Origin: Aphodoplasma sp045626925
Lineage (GTDB): Bacteria > Bacillota > Clostridia > UBA1381 > UMGS1253
Assembly (NCBI GenBank): GCA_045626925.1
Contig: JAZUQZ010000009.1
Coordinates: forward strand, 1-37,095
Length of the DNA stretch: 37,095 nucleotides
Direction: 5' to 3'
Shown here: piece by piece, positions 14,542 to 22,960 of the stretch
Numbering within the stretch: position 1 is the first letter of the stretch
How the letters are laid out: every line of letters begins with the position of its first letter
Notes under the pieces: model-generated
The model's input: the letters and a program-made list of their open reading frames with translations, nothing else
Database searches by the model: none
What the model was told of the DNA's origin: nothing
Translations under genes and position numbers: made by a program

Positions 14542-15077
14542 TTAAAAAGAAAAATTGCTGCAGTTTTTTTGTTTTCTGCGCTTCGGAGGGGAAACGGACG
14601 AATCAAGTGATGCAAAAGAACACAATCATTCAGAAGAGACGCCAAAGGTTGAGCAAAATATATTGGAGTGTATTTTGTCAGTAAGATGTGATACCATTTT
14701 TGACAATATCAGCCAATTTGATAAAGAAAAAGTAACTATTTTACCACCGGATGGCGTTATTTTCCCAAAAACAAAGGTTGTATTTTGTGAAGGTGAAAGC
14801 ATTTTTAATGTTTTAACGCGAGAACTTAAGAAAAACAAAATACAATTTGATTTTGGTAACACGCCGATGTATAATACTATATATCAAAGGAATTTTCAAT
14901 ATATATGAGCATGATTGTGGAGAGCTTTCCGGATGGATGTATAAGGTAAATGGCTGGTTTCCTAATTATGGATGCTCACGGTATCAGCTTAAAGCCGGAG
15001 ATGAAATCGAATGGGTTTATACTTGTGATTTAGGCAATGATGTTGGTGGTTATTCTAAACAGCAAAAGGATGAGTGA
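14542..15077 (+). pseudogene. Decayed DUF4430 (transcobalamin-like) lipoprotein gene
   Basis: Three lesions can be placed. The signal peptide is readable from 14542 (LKRKIAAVFLFSAL) but has no start codon. At about 14578-14585 the frame changes before the mature part (GGETDESSDAKEHNHSEE), and no lipobox Cys remains. At 14878-14884 an AT tract appears to have lost two bases: one frame ends NTPMYNTIY, and the next frame continues IKGIFNIYEHDCGELSGWMYKVNGWFPNYGCSRYQLKAGDEIEWVYT, the end of a DUF4430 domain. DUF4430 domains resemble the cobalamin-binding domain of intrinsic factor and transcobalamin. In this locus it was probably a surface corrinoid-binding partner of the ECF transporter. Several lesions make a sequencing error alone unlikely. 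Confidence 0.75.
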
Positions 15078-15346
15078 TGTTGGAACATAAAAATTATAAA
15101 TTTATGCAAAACTTAAAATGCGAATACTTTCCGTGCCACAAGTCAGTAGATACAGAGGATTTTAATTGTATCTTTTGTTTCTGTCCGCTGTATTACACAG
15201 ACGATTGTGGCGGAAAATTCACATATACTAAAGATGGAATTAAATGCTGTGAGGAATGCTCTTTCCCTCATCATAAAAACAATTATGCCTTGGTACTTGA
15301 AAAAATAAATGACTACAATAAAAAGCGTGGTGATGTCATTGAATGA
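15077..15346 (+). CDS. Cysteine-rich small-domain protein
   Basis: An 89-aa protein with ten cysteines and several histidines: KCEYFPCHK, DFNCIFCFCPLYYTDDCGG, and IKCCEECSFPHH. It matches what I recall of the cysteine-rich small domain (PF04071 type), often found next to or fused with cobalamin and cobalt genes; metal binding is likely. The ATG at 15077 overlaps the stop of the preceding pseudogene (TGATG), and its own stop lies 14 nt inside ecfT, so it is translationally coupled both ways. Function is unknown; a metal or corrinoid handling role is inferred from context. Confidence 0.8.
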   Translation: MLEHKNYKFMQNLKCEYFPCHKSVDTEDFNCIFCFCPLYYTDDCGGKFTYTKDGIKCCEECSFPHHKNNYALVLEKINDYNKKRGDVIE

Positions 15347-16226
15347 ATTTAAAACCTATCACCCGATTGTAAATTTCATATATTTCGTATTTGTAATCGG
15401 ATTTTCCTGCTTTTTTATGCATCCTGTTTGTCTTTTAATATCGCTTGTGTGCGGCTTTACATATTCTGTGATGCTAAAGGGAAAAAAGCAGGTAAAGAAA
15501 AGTTTAATATATATGCTTCCTATGCTACTTGCAATGGCACTTATAAATCCTGCCTTTAACCACGAGGGAGTAACAATTATAGAATATCTGCCAAGCGGGA
15601 ATCCGCTGACGCTTGAATCCATCATATACGGCATATCTGCTGCGACAATGATAGTGAGCGTTATCTGCCATTTTTCTTGCTATAACGAGATTATGACAAG
15701 CGATAAGTTTATCTATCTTTTTGGAAAAATCATTCCGGGGATGTCGCTTATTCTTTCGATGACACTTCGTTTCGTGCCGAAATTTTCTGCACAGCTAAAA
15801 GTCGTAACAAATGCAGGGAGGTGTATGGGGCGTGATGTTAGTAGCGGAAGCGTCATAAAAAGGGCAAAGCATGGTCTTAATATTCTCTCTATTATGACGA
15901 CTTGGGCACTTGAAAACGCCATTGAAACGGCAGACAGTATGAAGTCGCGTGGCTATGGTCATCCGGGAAGAACTGCTTTTTCAATATTTACATTTGATAA
16001 AAGAGATAAAAAAGCACTAATCGCAATTTTAGTTTTAGGAATATATACACTTGTAGGAAATTTAATGGGCACAATGTACTTTCGGTATTTTCCGTCCATG
16101 AAAGCGGCAGAGCTTACACCATTTGGCGCAAGTGTGTTTGTAGCATATTTTCTGCTTTGTATAAGTCCTATAATTATTGAACTTTGGGAGGTGAGAAGAT
16201 GGAAATCATTAAGATCGAAAATTTAA
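15333..16226 (+). CDS. ecfT: ECF transporter transmembrane subunit EcfT
   Basis: A 297-aa membrane protein of the energy-coupling factor T type. It has N-terminal hydrophobic segments (about 10-95), further ones at about 100-150, and a C-terminal pair at about 225-285. The coupling-helix motifs of EcfT are visible as VTNAGRCMGRDVSSGSVIKRAKHG and the characteristic ETADSMKSRGYGHPGR (usually A-x-x-x-RG). ATG 15333 (MSLNEF) is preferred over an earlier in-frame start because it overlaps the previous gene less. It overlaps the fused ATPase gene by 28 nt, giving strict co-translation of T with A-A'-S. Confidence 0.93.
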   Translation: MSLNEFKTYHPIVNFIYFVFVIGFSCFFMHPVCLLISLVCGFTYSVMLKGKKQVKKSLIYMLPMLLAMALINPAFNHEGVTIIEYLPSGNPLTLESIIYGISAATMIVSVICHFSCYNEIMTSDKFIYLFGKIIPGMSLILSMTLRFVPKFSAQLKVVTNAGRCMGRDVSSGSVIKRAKHGLNILSIMTTWALENAIETADSMKSRGYGHPGRTAFSIFTFDKRDKKALIAILVLGIYTLVGNLMGTMYFRYFPSMKAAELTPFGASVFVAYFLLCISPIIIELWEVRRWKSLRSKI

Positions 16227-18877
16227 GTTTTACATATCCAAATCGTGAAAACAAGGCTCTTGACGATATAAGTCTATCCATAAATCGTGGAGAGTTTATC
16301 ACCCTTTGCGGAAAATCAGGCTGTGGCAAAACAACACTTTTAAGACTAATGAAATCTTCTCTTGCTCCATTTGGTAATAAAGCTGGTAAAATATATTTTG
16401 ACAAAACGCCGTTAGAGGATATAGATTCAAAAGAGCAAGCCGCAAAAATTGGCTTTGTTATGCAAAATGCAGATAACCAAATTGTAACTGATAAGGTGTG
16501 GCACGAGCTTGCGTTTGGACTTGAAAGCCTTGGATATTCCACACCTGAAATCAGGGCAAGAGTATCGGAAATGGCATCATTTTTCGGTATCCAGGAATGG
16601 TTTTATAAAAAAGTAACCGAGCTATCGGGAGGACAGAAACAACTTTTAAATCTTGCTTCTGTTATGGTGATGCAGCCTGATGTTCTTATTTTGGACGAGC
16701 CTACAAGTCAGCTTGACCCGATAGCCACAGGCGAATTTTTGAAGACTTTAGAAAAAATCAACCGTGAGCTTGGTGTGACGGTAATTCTTTCGGAGCATTG
16801 CTTGGAGGAAGCGTTTCCTATATCCGACAGAGTTGTTGTTATGGATGCTGGAAAGGTTATAGCAGATGATAAGCCGCAAAAAGTCGGGGATATATTAAAA
16901 GCTCAAAATCACGATATGTGTTTAGCTCTTCCGACACCGATGAGAGTTTATGGTGCGATTGACAATAATCTTGCTTGTCCCATTACTGTTCGTGACGGCA
17001 GAGTATGGCTTGAAGAATATATCAAGACAAACACTATAAATCCGGATTTAATACCAAATGCTGAGAATACTGAAACTGAAGCAGAAACAGTGATTGAAAT
17101 AGAAGATGCGTGGTTTCGGTATGAAAAGGATTTGCCCGATGTGATAAAAGGATTGAGCGTCAAAGTTCAAAAAGGAGAGTTTTTTGCCATTGTCGGTGGC
17201 AATGGCACCGGAAAGACAACCGCTCTTTCGCTTGTATCAGGGCTCAACAAACCATATCGTGGCGATGTTTTAATATACGGAAAAAGTATCTCAAAAATAA
17301 ATGGTTTGTATAACGGGATTTTGGGTGTGCTTCCTCAAAATCCGCAGAGCGTATTTGTAAAAAAGAGCGTATATCTTGACCTTTTAGAAATTTTATCTGA
17401 AACAAAGCTTTCAAAGACTGAAAAAGAAATCCGTACTAAAGATATGGCAGCCCTTTGCCGTATAGATGATTTGCTTGACTTTCATCCATATGATTTGTCG
17501 GGTGGTGAAAAACAGAGAGCAGCGCTTTGTAAAGTGCTTTTAATGTCACCTGAAATACTGCTTCTTGACGAGCCGACAAAGGGTTTGGATGCTCACTTCA
17601 AGCAGATTTTTGCAGATATTATAAATGACCTTAAATTAAACGGTGTAACTGTTGTTATGGTTTCCCATGACATAGAATTCTGTGCTGAATTTGCAGATAG
17701 GTGTGCTATGTTTTTTGATGGCAATATTACATCAATCGGTAAACCAAGAGAGTTTTTTGGCGGCAAGAATTTTTACACCACTTCTGCAAACAGAATGGCA
17801 AGAACTACGATTCCAAAAGCAGTTTTGGCAGAGGATATTATCCTTGCACTCGGTGGAAAGGTCGAAAAGAAAGAAACACATACACCATCTGTAACAATCA
17901 AAAAAGAAGAACACCAAACAGAGTCGAGCAATAAGAAGAAAGCAAAACTTACACCTGCAAGGGTTATTTTGGGAAGTATATTTGCTTTGTTGTTTTTATT
18001 GACAACTCTTTCCCTTGTGTCTGATGTTGATATTTTAAATTTAGGAAAAGCCAGTTTCATTGGTCTTGAAGCATTTCAAATAATATCAATATTGGAATTA
18101 GCTATAGCCTTTGTTTGTTTCTTTCCTCAAAAAGAATTTGGAATAAATGTAGCAGGGCAACAGAAAACTGATAGAATGCTTGCCAAACGCACGCTTGTTG
18201 CAGCACTACTGATACTGCTTGCAATACCGCTTACAATTTACATAGGCGTATATTTTTTAGGTGACAGGAAGTATTATTTCATAAGCCTTCTTATCATATT
18301 TGAAACAATGCTACCCTTTTGTATGGTTTTTGAAAAGAGAAAACCCGAGGCAAGAGAAATCGTGACAATAAGCGTTTTGTGTGGTATAGCAGTAGCCGGA
18401 AGGGCAGCATTCTTTATGCTCCCACAGTTCAAGCCCGTTGCCAGTCTTGTGATTATTGCGGGCGTGTGTTTCGGTGGTGAAACAGGATTTTTGGTTGGAG
18501 CAGTTGCCGGCTTTGTATCAAATTTTTTCTTCGGTCAAGGTCCTTGGACACCCTGGCAGATGTTTGCCTTTGGCATAATAGGTTTTATTGCAGGTATTCT
18601 TTTTAAGAAAGGTTTTCTTAGAAAAACAAAGACATCGCTGTGCATTTTTGGTGTTCTTGCTACACTCATTATATACGGCGGCATTATGAATCCCGCATCG
18701 GTAATTATGTCGCAAAACATCATTACAAAGGAAATGATAATTTCTGCATATCTTGTAGGCTTGCCTCTTGATATGCTGCATGCGGTATCAACTGCATTTT
18801 TCCTTTGGTTTATTGCTGAGCCCATGATAGACAAGCTCGAAAGAGTTAAAGTGAAATATGGACTGATTGAACGGTAA
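16199..18877 (+). CDS. Fused ECF transporter: EcfA-EcfA'-S-component (B12-type)
   Basis: An 892-aa single polypeptide. Residues 1-250 are the first ABC ATPase (GKSGCGKTT, LSGGQKQ, VLILDEPTSQLDP). Residues about 300-540 are the second (GGNGTGKTT at about 332-340, LSGGEKQRAAL, ILLLDEPTKGLDA, SHD switch). Residues about 580-892 are a membrane part: first some helices, then an S-component-like core (EIVTISVLCGIAVAGRAAFFMLPQFKPVASLVIIAGVCFGGETGFLVGAVAGFVSNFFFGQGPWTPWQM) of the CbrT/CblS-like type. ATG 16199 is chosen over the upstream in-frame TTG because GGGAGGTG lies 6 nt before it. With EcfT this makes a full importer. The riboswitch points to cobalamin; cobinamide or cobalt are alternatives. 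ECF subunits are normally separate proteins. Confidence 0.9.
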   Translation: MEIIKIENLSFTYPNRENKALDDISLSINRGEFITLCGKSGCGKTTLLRLMKSSLAPFGNKAGKIYFDKTPLEDIDSKEQAAKIGFVMQNADNQIVTDKVWHELAFGLESLGYSTPEIRARVSEMASFFGIQEWFYKKVTELSGGQKQLLNLASVMVMQPDVLILDEPTSQLDPIATGEFLKTLEKINRELGVTVILSEHCLEEAFPISDRVVVMDAGKVIADDKPQKVGDILKAQNHDMCLALPTPMRVYGAIDNNLACPITVRDGRVWLEEYIKTNTINPDLIPNAENTETEAETVIEIEDAWFRYEKDLPDVIKGLSVKVQKGEFFAIVGGNGTGKTTALSLVSGLNKPYRGDVLIYGKSISKINGLYNGILGVLPQNPQSVFVKKSVYLDLLEILSETKLSKTEKEIRTKDMAALCRIDDLLDFHPYDLSGGEKQRAALCKVLLMSPEILLLDEPTKGLDAHFKQIFADIINDLKLNGVTVVMVSHDIEFCAEFADRCAMFFDGNITSIGKPREFFGGKNFYTTSANRMARTTIPKAVLAEDIILALGGKVEKKETHTPSVTIKKEEHQTESSNKKKAKLTPARVILGSIFALLFLLTTLSLVSDVDILNLGKASFIGLEAFQIISILELAIAFVCFFPQKEFGINVAGQQKTDRMLAKRTLVAALLILLAIPLTIYIGVYFLGDRKYYFISLLIIFETMLPFCMVFEKRKPEAREIVTISVLCGIAVAGRAAFFMLPQFKPVASLVIIAGVCFGGETGFLVGAVAGFVSNFFFGQGPWTPWQMFAFGIIGFIAGILFKKGFLRKTKTSLCIFGVLATLIIYGGIMNPASVIMSQNIITKEMIISAYLVGLPLDMLHAVSTAFFLWFIAEPMIDKLERVKVKYGLIER

Positions 18878-18916
18878 TAAAAATATGTTGACATTAATTA
18901 CAAAGGATTTTATAAT

Positions 18917-18957
18917 AAAAAAGTACAGCTATAAATGATAGCTGTACCTTTTTTTAT
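18917..18957 (+). terminator. Terminator after the ECF operon (within left inverted repeat)
   Basis: Hairpin GTACAGCTAT-AAATG-ATAGCTGTAC followed by CTTTTTTT; A-rich on the other side, so bidirectional. It is the left copy of the hairpin at 21353-21386. Confidence 0.88.
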
Positions 18958-19017
18958 TTGACAAAATAGTACATCGTAAAAATTTGACTCTTCATATTTA
19001 TCAAAAAATATTTTCCA
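18917..19017. repeat. Left arm of a ~100-bp inverted repeat
   Basis: The reverse complement of 18917-19017 matches 21286-21386 almost perfectly: one single-base length difference in an A run and one substitution near the outer end. It includes a terminator hairpin at its outer end and a TTTGACAAAATAGTACATCG block at its inner side. Confidence 0.93.
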
Positions 19018-19034
19018 TTTATCGTTTCTTCCTT

Positions 19035-20105
19035 TTAATCATTTTTTTGCATTTTATTATATACAATATTTGCTAAAACTAATGAGAAAATACCGCTTAT
19101 AAACTTTCCTGTCATCATAGGCATCAAAGAGGCACGGTCAAAAGTAAGTATAAATGCGAGGTGATCTCCGAGTACGAACGCAGCAGATACACAGAACGCC
19201 ATATTCATAATTCTGCCTTTCCTGTTCATATTCTTGAGCATAGAAAATACAGGTATGTAATTTGCCAATATCATAATCAGTCCGAGTATGGAAGTGTTAT
19301 CGAGCTTTAAAATATTACCGAGTCTGAAAAACACCTTACCAAACAATCTGGACACGATAGAAATAAGGGGGAATACTCCTGCAAGAATAATGGCTATGTT
19401 ACCCACAATTACAAATGAATCTTCAATAGGGGCAGTACCTTTAATTATTTCATACCCCAGAAGCTGACGGCATATTCCCACGCAAAGACCTGTTGTTATG
19501 AAAATCATCAGTATTTTCCCGAAAATACCAAAAATTTTTCCGCTAAGAGACGGGCATTTCCAAAGTCCCAGACATATAAGGAAGGAAAAAACAATAATAA
19601 GAAGAGTATTCAGAATTAAGTCAGTGAAAGGAATGCCGAGAATAATCCCTGCAACTATACAACCAACCGGAATAGTAGCAAATCCGCATAAAAGACCTAT
19701 TAAGATATCTTCGTGATACTCCTTTTCTGTCATTTGAAGAGAAAGGGGAATTGCCGTGCATATTGCAGCACCGAAGGTAGAAGCGACAACAACGCCGTTA
19801 TATCTGCTTATTGCTGAAATTCCTGACAACTCGAACGCCATAGAAGCACCTCCCGAATCTACAGGAAAAAATGATGCAATAATCGATGCATCTATATGTA
19901 TTAAATTGAGAATAGGCTCAAAAATAAAGGAAAGTCCCGACGCTATTACCGGAGTCAGAACAATCATACCTGACATGGAAAGAATAAGTGCACCCGATGT
20001 TATAATACCATTTTCAAATTCATCACCTAATTTAAAATGGTTGCCCGTAATTTTATCCAATGCACCGATAAGTGCGAAGATAACAAAAATCAATTCAATG
20101 CTCAT
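19035..20105 (-). CDS. eutH: EutH-like ethanolamine/small-solute transporter
   Basis: A 356-aa protein with about 10 hydrophobic segments. It resembles EutH: opening ALIGALDKITGNHFKLGDEFENGI, then MSGMIVLTPVIASGL, FFPVDSGGASMAFELSG, GFATIPVGCIVAGIILGIPF, and GDHLAFILTFDRASLMPMMTGKFISG near the end. EutH facilitates ethanolamine uptake at low supply. No ethanolamine ammonia-lyase or shell genes lie in this window, so substrate use elsewhere or a related amine is possible. ATG 20105 is favoured by GAAGGGA 6 nt upstream. It diverges from an AraC regulator and both lie inside the inverted-repeat cassette. Confidence 0.8.
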   Translation of the reverse strand: MSIELIFVIFALIGALDKITGNHFKLGDEFENGIITSGALILSMSGMIVLTPVIASGLSFIFEPILNLIHIDASIIASFFPVDSGGASMAFELSGISAISRYNGVVVASTFGAAICTAIPLSLQMTEKEYHEDILIGLLCGFATIPVGCIVAGIILGIPFTDLILNTLLIIVFSFLICLGLWKCPSLSGKIFGIFGKILMIFITTGLCVGICRQLLGYEIIKGTAPIEDSFVIVGNIAIILAGVFPLISIVSRLFGKVFFRLGNILKLDNTSILGLIMILANYIPVFSMLKNMNRKGRIMNMAFCVSAAFVLGDHLAFILTFDRASLMPMMTGKFISGIFSLVLANIVYNKMQKND

Positions 20106-20264
20106 ATAATTCCCTTCTTTCATTTGTTAATGCTATTATAAGTGATATATAATAAAAAAACTTGCAGTATTATATAAAAAAGTATAAAAAAATTATGATT
20201 ATTGACTTTGTTATTGCTGTTATGTATAATAAATTATAAATATTTTAAGATTGAGATGATTGAT

Positions 20265-21071
20265 ATGAATAAACCACCTTTTTATGAAACTGTACAGCGG
20301 GGAACGGTGGATTTCCCCATTGGATTTTATCGCGTTGACAAATCGCATCCGTGTTACCAGATGAGAATGCAGTGGCATAATGATATGGAAATAGAACGTG
20401 TTATACAAGGGCAGCTTAATGTATCTGTAGGAGGTAAAATTTATGAAATGAGAGAAAATCAGAGCCTGATACTTCCACCGGGGGTAATACACGCAGCAGA
20501 GGCGAAGAATTGTGTATATGAATGTATAGTGTTCTCCCCGAATATCCTTTATTCGACGAAAAAAATCCGTACAGACATAGAAACAAAGCTGTTAAAACCG
20601 GTGCTTTTAGATAATGATGAGAGAGTAAGTATATTATTTGAAAGTCTAAGAAGCCCATATCCAGGATACGAAATAAAGGTTATCAGCGATTTATACGCAT
20701 TGACTTTTACTGCAATAAATGAGCAAAAAAATGCAATTGAAGGCAAAGCGGAGTATCGTACAGACAGGGTAAAGGCTGCTATTAGTTATATAGAGGAAAA
20801 CTATGCAAAAGAGATAACGCTTGATGCTTTGTCAAAGATATGCTCAATGAGCCCGAGTTATTTTTGCCGTTTTTTTAAGGAGGCAACTGGACAGACTCCA
20901 AATCAATATATAAATGCCTACCGTATAGAGCAGGCTTGTGAGATTCTCTTTTCAGGGAATAATGTGACTGAGACGGCATTTGCGTGCGGATTTAACGATT
21001 TGAGCTATTTTATCAATGTTTTTAAAAAAAGAATGGGCGTTTCTCCAAAACAGTATTTGAAAAAAATATAG
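20265..21071 (+). CDS. AraC-family regulator with cupin sensor domain
   Basis: A 268-aa regulator. Residues about 25-100 form an AraC-type cupin (MQWHNDMEIERVIQGQLNVSVGG, LILPPGVIHAAE). Residues about 165-265 contain the two HTH motifs, ITLDALSKICSMSPSYFCRFFKEATGQTP and VTETAFACGFNDLSYFINVFKKRMGVSPKQYL. ATG 20265 or 20256 are both possible; no strong ribosome binding site decides it. It is divergent from the EutH-like gene (about 160 bp between starts), which it most likely regulates in response to the transported solute. Confidence 0.92.
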   Translation: MNKPPFYETVQRGTVDFPIGFYRVDKSHPCYQMRMQWHNDMEIERVIQGQLNVSVGGKIYEMRENQSLILPPGVIHAAEAKNCVYECIVFSPNILYSTKKIRTDIETKLLKPVLLDNDERVSILFESLRSPYPGYEIKVISDLYALTFTAINEQKNAIEGKAEYRTDRVKAAISYIEENYAKEITLDALSKICSMSPSYFCRFFKEATGQTPNQYINAYRIEQACEILFSGNNVTETAFACGFNDLSYFINVFKKRMGVSPKQYLKKI

Positions 21072-21135
21072 TTAAATGCTTAATAACAATAGAACATAAT
21101 AATACAAAGGACAAACTTACGAATAGAGGAACGGT

Positions 21136-21352
21136 ATGATAGAAGAGCAAAAAACAATTATTATAAACGTCATATGATATGATGAAGCTAAGTCAACTAA
21201 AGGTTGTTTTATATCAACGAAATTATTTTTAGAATATAGAGAAGCAATCTCCTTTGATTGGTAGCATATTGAAAGGTCGTTATATTGGAAAATATTTTTT
21301 GATAAATATGAAGAGTCAAATTTTTACGATGTACTATTTTGTCAAATAAAAA
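21136..21352 (+). pseudogene. Possible degenerate ORF overlapping the right inverted repeat
   Basis: ATG 21136 has a good ribosome binding site (AGAGGAA) and opens MIEEQKTIIINVI, followed in the same frame, across two stop codons, by YDEAKSTKGCFISTKLF and WKIFFDKYEESNFYDVLFCQIKK. The composition looks protein-like, but I recognise no family. Its last ~65 bases lie in the right inverted repeat and are therefore copied at the left end. This may be chance in AT-rich DNA. Confidence 0.25.
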
Positions 21353-21386
21353 AGGTACAGCTATCATTTATAGCTGTACCTTTTTT
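21286..21386. repeat. Right arm of a ~100-bp inverted repeat
   Basis: Inverted partner of 18917-19017. Its outer end is the terminator hairpin of the adjacent tRNA-Leu, only 3 bp from the tRNA CCA end. Confidence 0.93.
21353..21386 (-). terminator. Terminator of tRNA-Leu (within right inverted repeat)
   Basis: Hairpin GGTACAGCTAT-CATTT-ATAGCTGTACC with an A run on the left (TTTTTT on the minus strand) and six T residues on the right; bidirectional. Confidence 0.85.
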
Positions 21387-21389
21387 CGG

Positions 21390-21476
21390 TGGTGCACCTG
21401 AGGAGACTTGAACTCCTAAGCCGTTGCCGGCACACGGACCTGAACCGTGCGCGTCTGCCAATTCCGCCACAGGTGC
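21390..21476 (-). tRNA. tRNA-Leu(CAG)
   Basis: An 87-nt class II tRNA on the minus strand with acceptor stem GCACCTG/CAGGTGC, encoded CCA, long variable arm, and anticodon loop TTCAGGT (anticodon CAG). Confidence 0.95.
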
Positions 21477-21496
21477 AAAGATATGTTCTAATATAT

Positions 21497-21525
21497 AATA
21501 TATCATAAAAAATATATCCAATCAA
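21497..21525 (-). promoter_or_regulatory. Promoter of tRNA-Leu
   Basis: On the minus strand TTGATT (21520-21525), 17-bp spacer, TATATT (21497-21502), about 20 bp before the tRNA. Confidence 0.55.
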
Positions 21526-21746
21526 GAGAACGACTATTTATTAAAGTCCATAAAAACTAAAACGAGCTAAATATAATTTTCTTTTACCATATTTCTTCCT
21601 ACAAAATTACTACCAATATATTAGCATATAATTATTGAGATATCAACCTTTTTAAAGTAAAAAAGTCCATATATGTAATAAAAATTTTTACACAAACATA
21701 AATATAGTCCAAGAGCGGATATAATTTTGTGAAAGGATTATATAAA

Positions 21747-22922
21747 ATGCGGAGGAAGAAAAGAACGCGCGCTTTTAAAGCGGTTATTATGAATAAGACA
21801 AGCATAAAGATGACAATTTTTGCGTTTGTTTTTATGCTTCTCATTATGTGTATTTTTGCGACTGCAAATATGGCTCTTGGCGCTTTTAAATATGCAAATT
21901 ACAATATAATTTCTGCAGCTGTGATGGAAAATATGATTCCGTCGTGGGGGAGTGGCGACAAACAAAAAGAGCTTTGGTATAGTGTTATTTGCAAGATGGT
22001 CGGCTTTGATATAAAAACTCCTGCAACAATTATACAAAACCAAATAGGTGCAATAAAAATCGGGACAAAAAATGAACGATTAAAAGATGCGCAAAACAAA
22101 AAAAACGAGCAAAAAAGTGAGGAAAATGAAGAGGGCAGATATCCGATTGTTGAAACAAGCAGCATCATAGGCTCGACCACAAATACCGGGGAGAATAAAG
22201 CGATATATTTAAATAACGAAACAAGCTTTGATATAGATATAAACGCTCTTTTGTCCGAGCCGCTTTCGATTAAAAAAAAGGATGGTCCGTTTGTACTTAT
22301 AGTACATACTCATACGACAGAAAGTTATACACCACCTGACCAGAACTCATATTCGCCAGACGAGAGCACACGCACCCAAGACACAAATTATAATGTTGTG
22401 CGTGTGGGCGAGATTATGGCGCATGAGCTTGAAGCGGCGGGGATAGAAACGATTCATGACAAGACAATAAACGATTATCCGTCGTATAGCGGTTCGTATA
22501 AAAAAACGCTTGGAATAATAGAAAGCTATCTTAAAAAATATCCATCTATACAGGTTGTTTTAGATGTGCACCGTGACGGGATGACAAAAAATGATGGGAC
22601 AAAAATGAAAGTATGTGCCGATATAAATGGCGAAAAAGCATCACAGGTTATGGTGCTTTGTGGCAGTAGCGAGGGCGGACTCAAACATGAAAACTGGAAA
22701 GAAAATCTAAAGCTTGGTCTTCGGATACAAGATGCGCTTACAAAAAATTATCCCGGTCTTGCACGACCGCTCCACTTTGTAAAAGAACGCTATAACCAGC
22801 ACGCAACAAAAGGTTCTATGATACTTGAGGTGGGAACTGATGGAAATACACTTGATGAAGCGCTTGTGTGTGCAAAATATACTGCGCGCGCAATAGCTGA
22901 TGTACTTGGTAAAATACAATAA
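21747..22922 (+). CDS. spoIIP: Stage II sporulation protein P (SpoIIP)
   Basis: A 391-aa membrane-anchored peptidoglycan amidase/endopeptidase needed for engulfment with SpoIID and SpoIIM. One N-terminal membrane helix (about 20-42) is followed by a variable, charged linker (about 100-140). The SpoIIP catalytic domain begins at about 190 with VLIVHTHTTESYTP (metal-binding His and Glu), then VVLDVHRDG and SMILEVGTDGNTLDEA. ATG 21747 is chosen over an upstream in-frame GTG because GAAAGGA lies 9 nt before it. Upstream, GTAATA (21675-21680) with CATAAATA (21697-21704) at 16-bp spacing loosely fits a SigE promoter, as expected for spoIIP, but the match is weak. Confidence 0.93.
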   Translation: MRRKKRTRAFKAVIMNKTSIKMTIFAFVFMLLIMCIFATANMALGAFKYANYNIISAAVMENMIPSWGSGDKQKELWYSVICKMVGFDIKTPATIIQNQIGAIKIGTKNERLKDAQNKKNEQKSEENEEGRYPIVETSSIIGSTTNTGENKAIYLNNETSFDIDINALLSEPLSIKKKDGPFVLIVHTHTTESYTPPDQNSYSPDESTRTQDTNYNVVRVGEIMAHELEAAGIETIHDKTINDYPSYSGSYKKTLGIIESYLKKYPSIQVVLDVHRDGMTKNDGTKMKVCADINGEKASQVMVLCGSSEGGLKHENWKENLKLGLRIQDALTKNYPGLARPLHFVKERYNQHATKGSMILEVGTDGNTLDEALVCAKYTARAIADVLGKIQ

Positions 22923-22923
22923 A

Positions 22924-22957
22924 AAAGCCGTGTATCTGTAAAAGAATACACGGCTTT
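22924..22957. terminator. Terminator between spoIIP and the acyl-CoA synthetase
   Basis: Perfect 12-bp stem AAAGCCGTGTAT/ATACACGGCTTT. It is followed by a T run on the minus strand and by GGTTTATTTATT on the plus strand, so it probably serves both convergent genes. Confidence 0.88.
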
Positions 22958-22960
22958 GGT

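Noticed and set aside
14415..14645. 76-aa minus-strand frame after the cobalamin riboswitch
   Set aside because: It crosses the decayed signal-peptide region of the plus-strand DUF4430 gene and matches nothing I know; its tail looks somewhat protein-like but support is too weak.
15309..15332. Earlier in-frame start for ecfT
   Set aside because: It would lengthen the overlap with the previous gene and adds residues not expected in EcfT; ATG 15333 is more natural.
18917..21386. Classical insertion sequence
   Set aside because: The inverted repeats are long, contain terminator hairpins, and enclose no transposase; no target-site duplication is visible at the outer ends.
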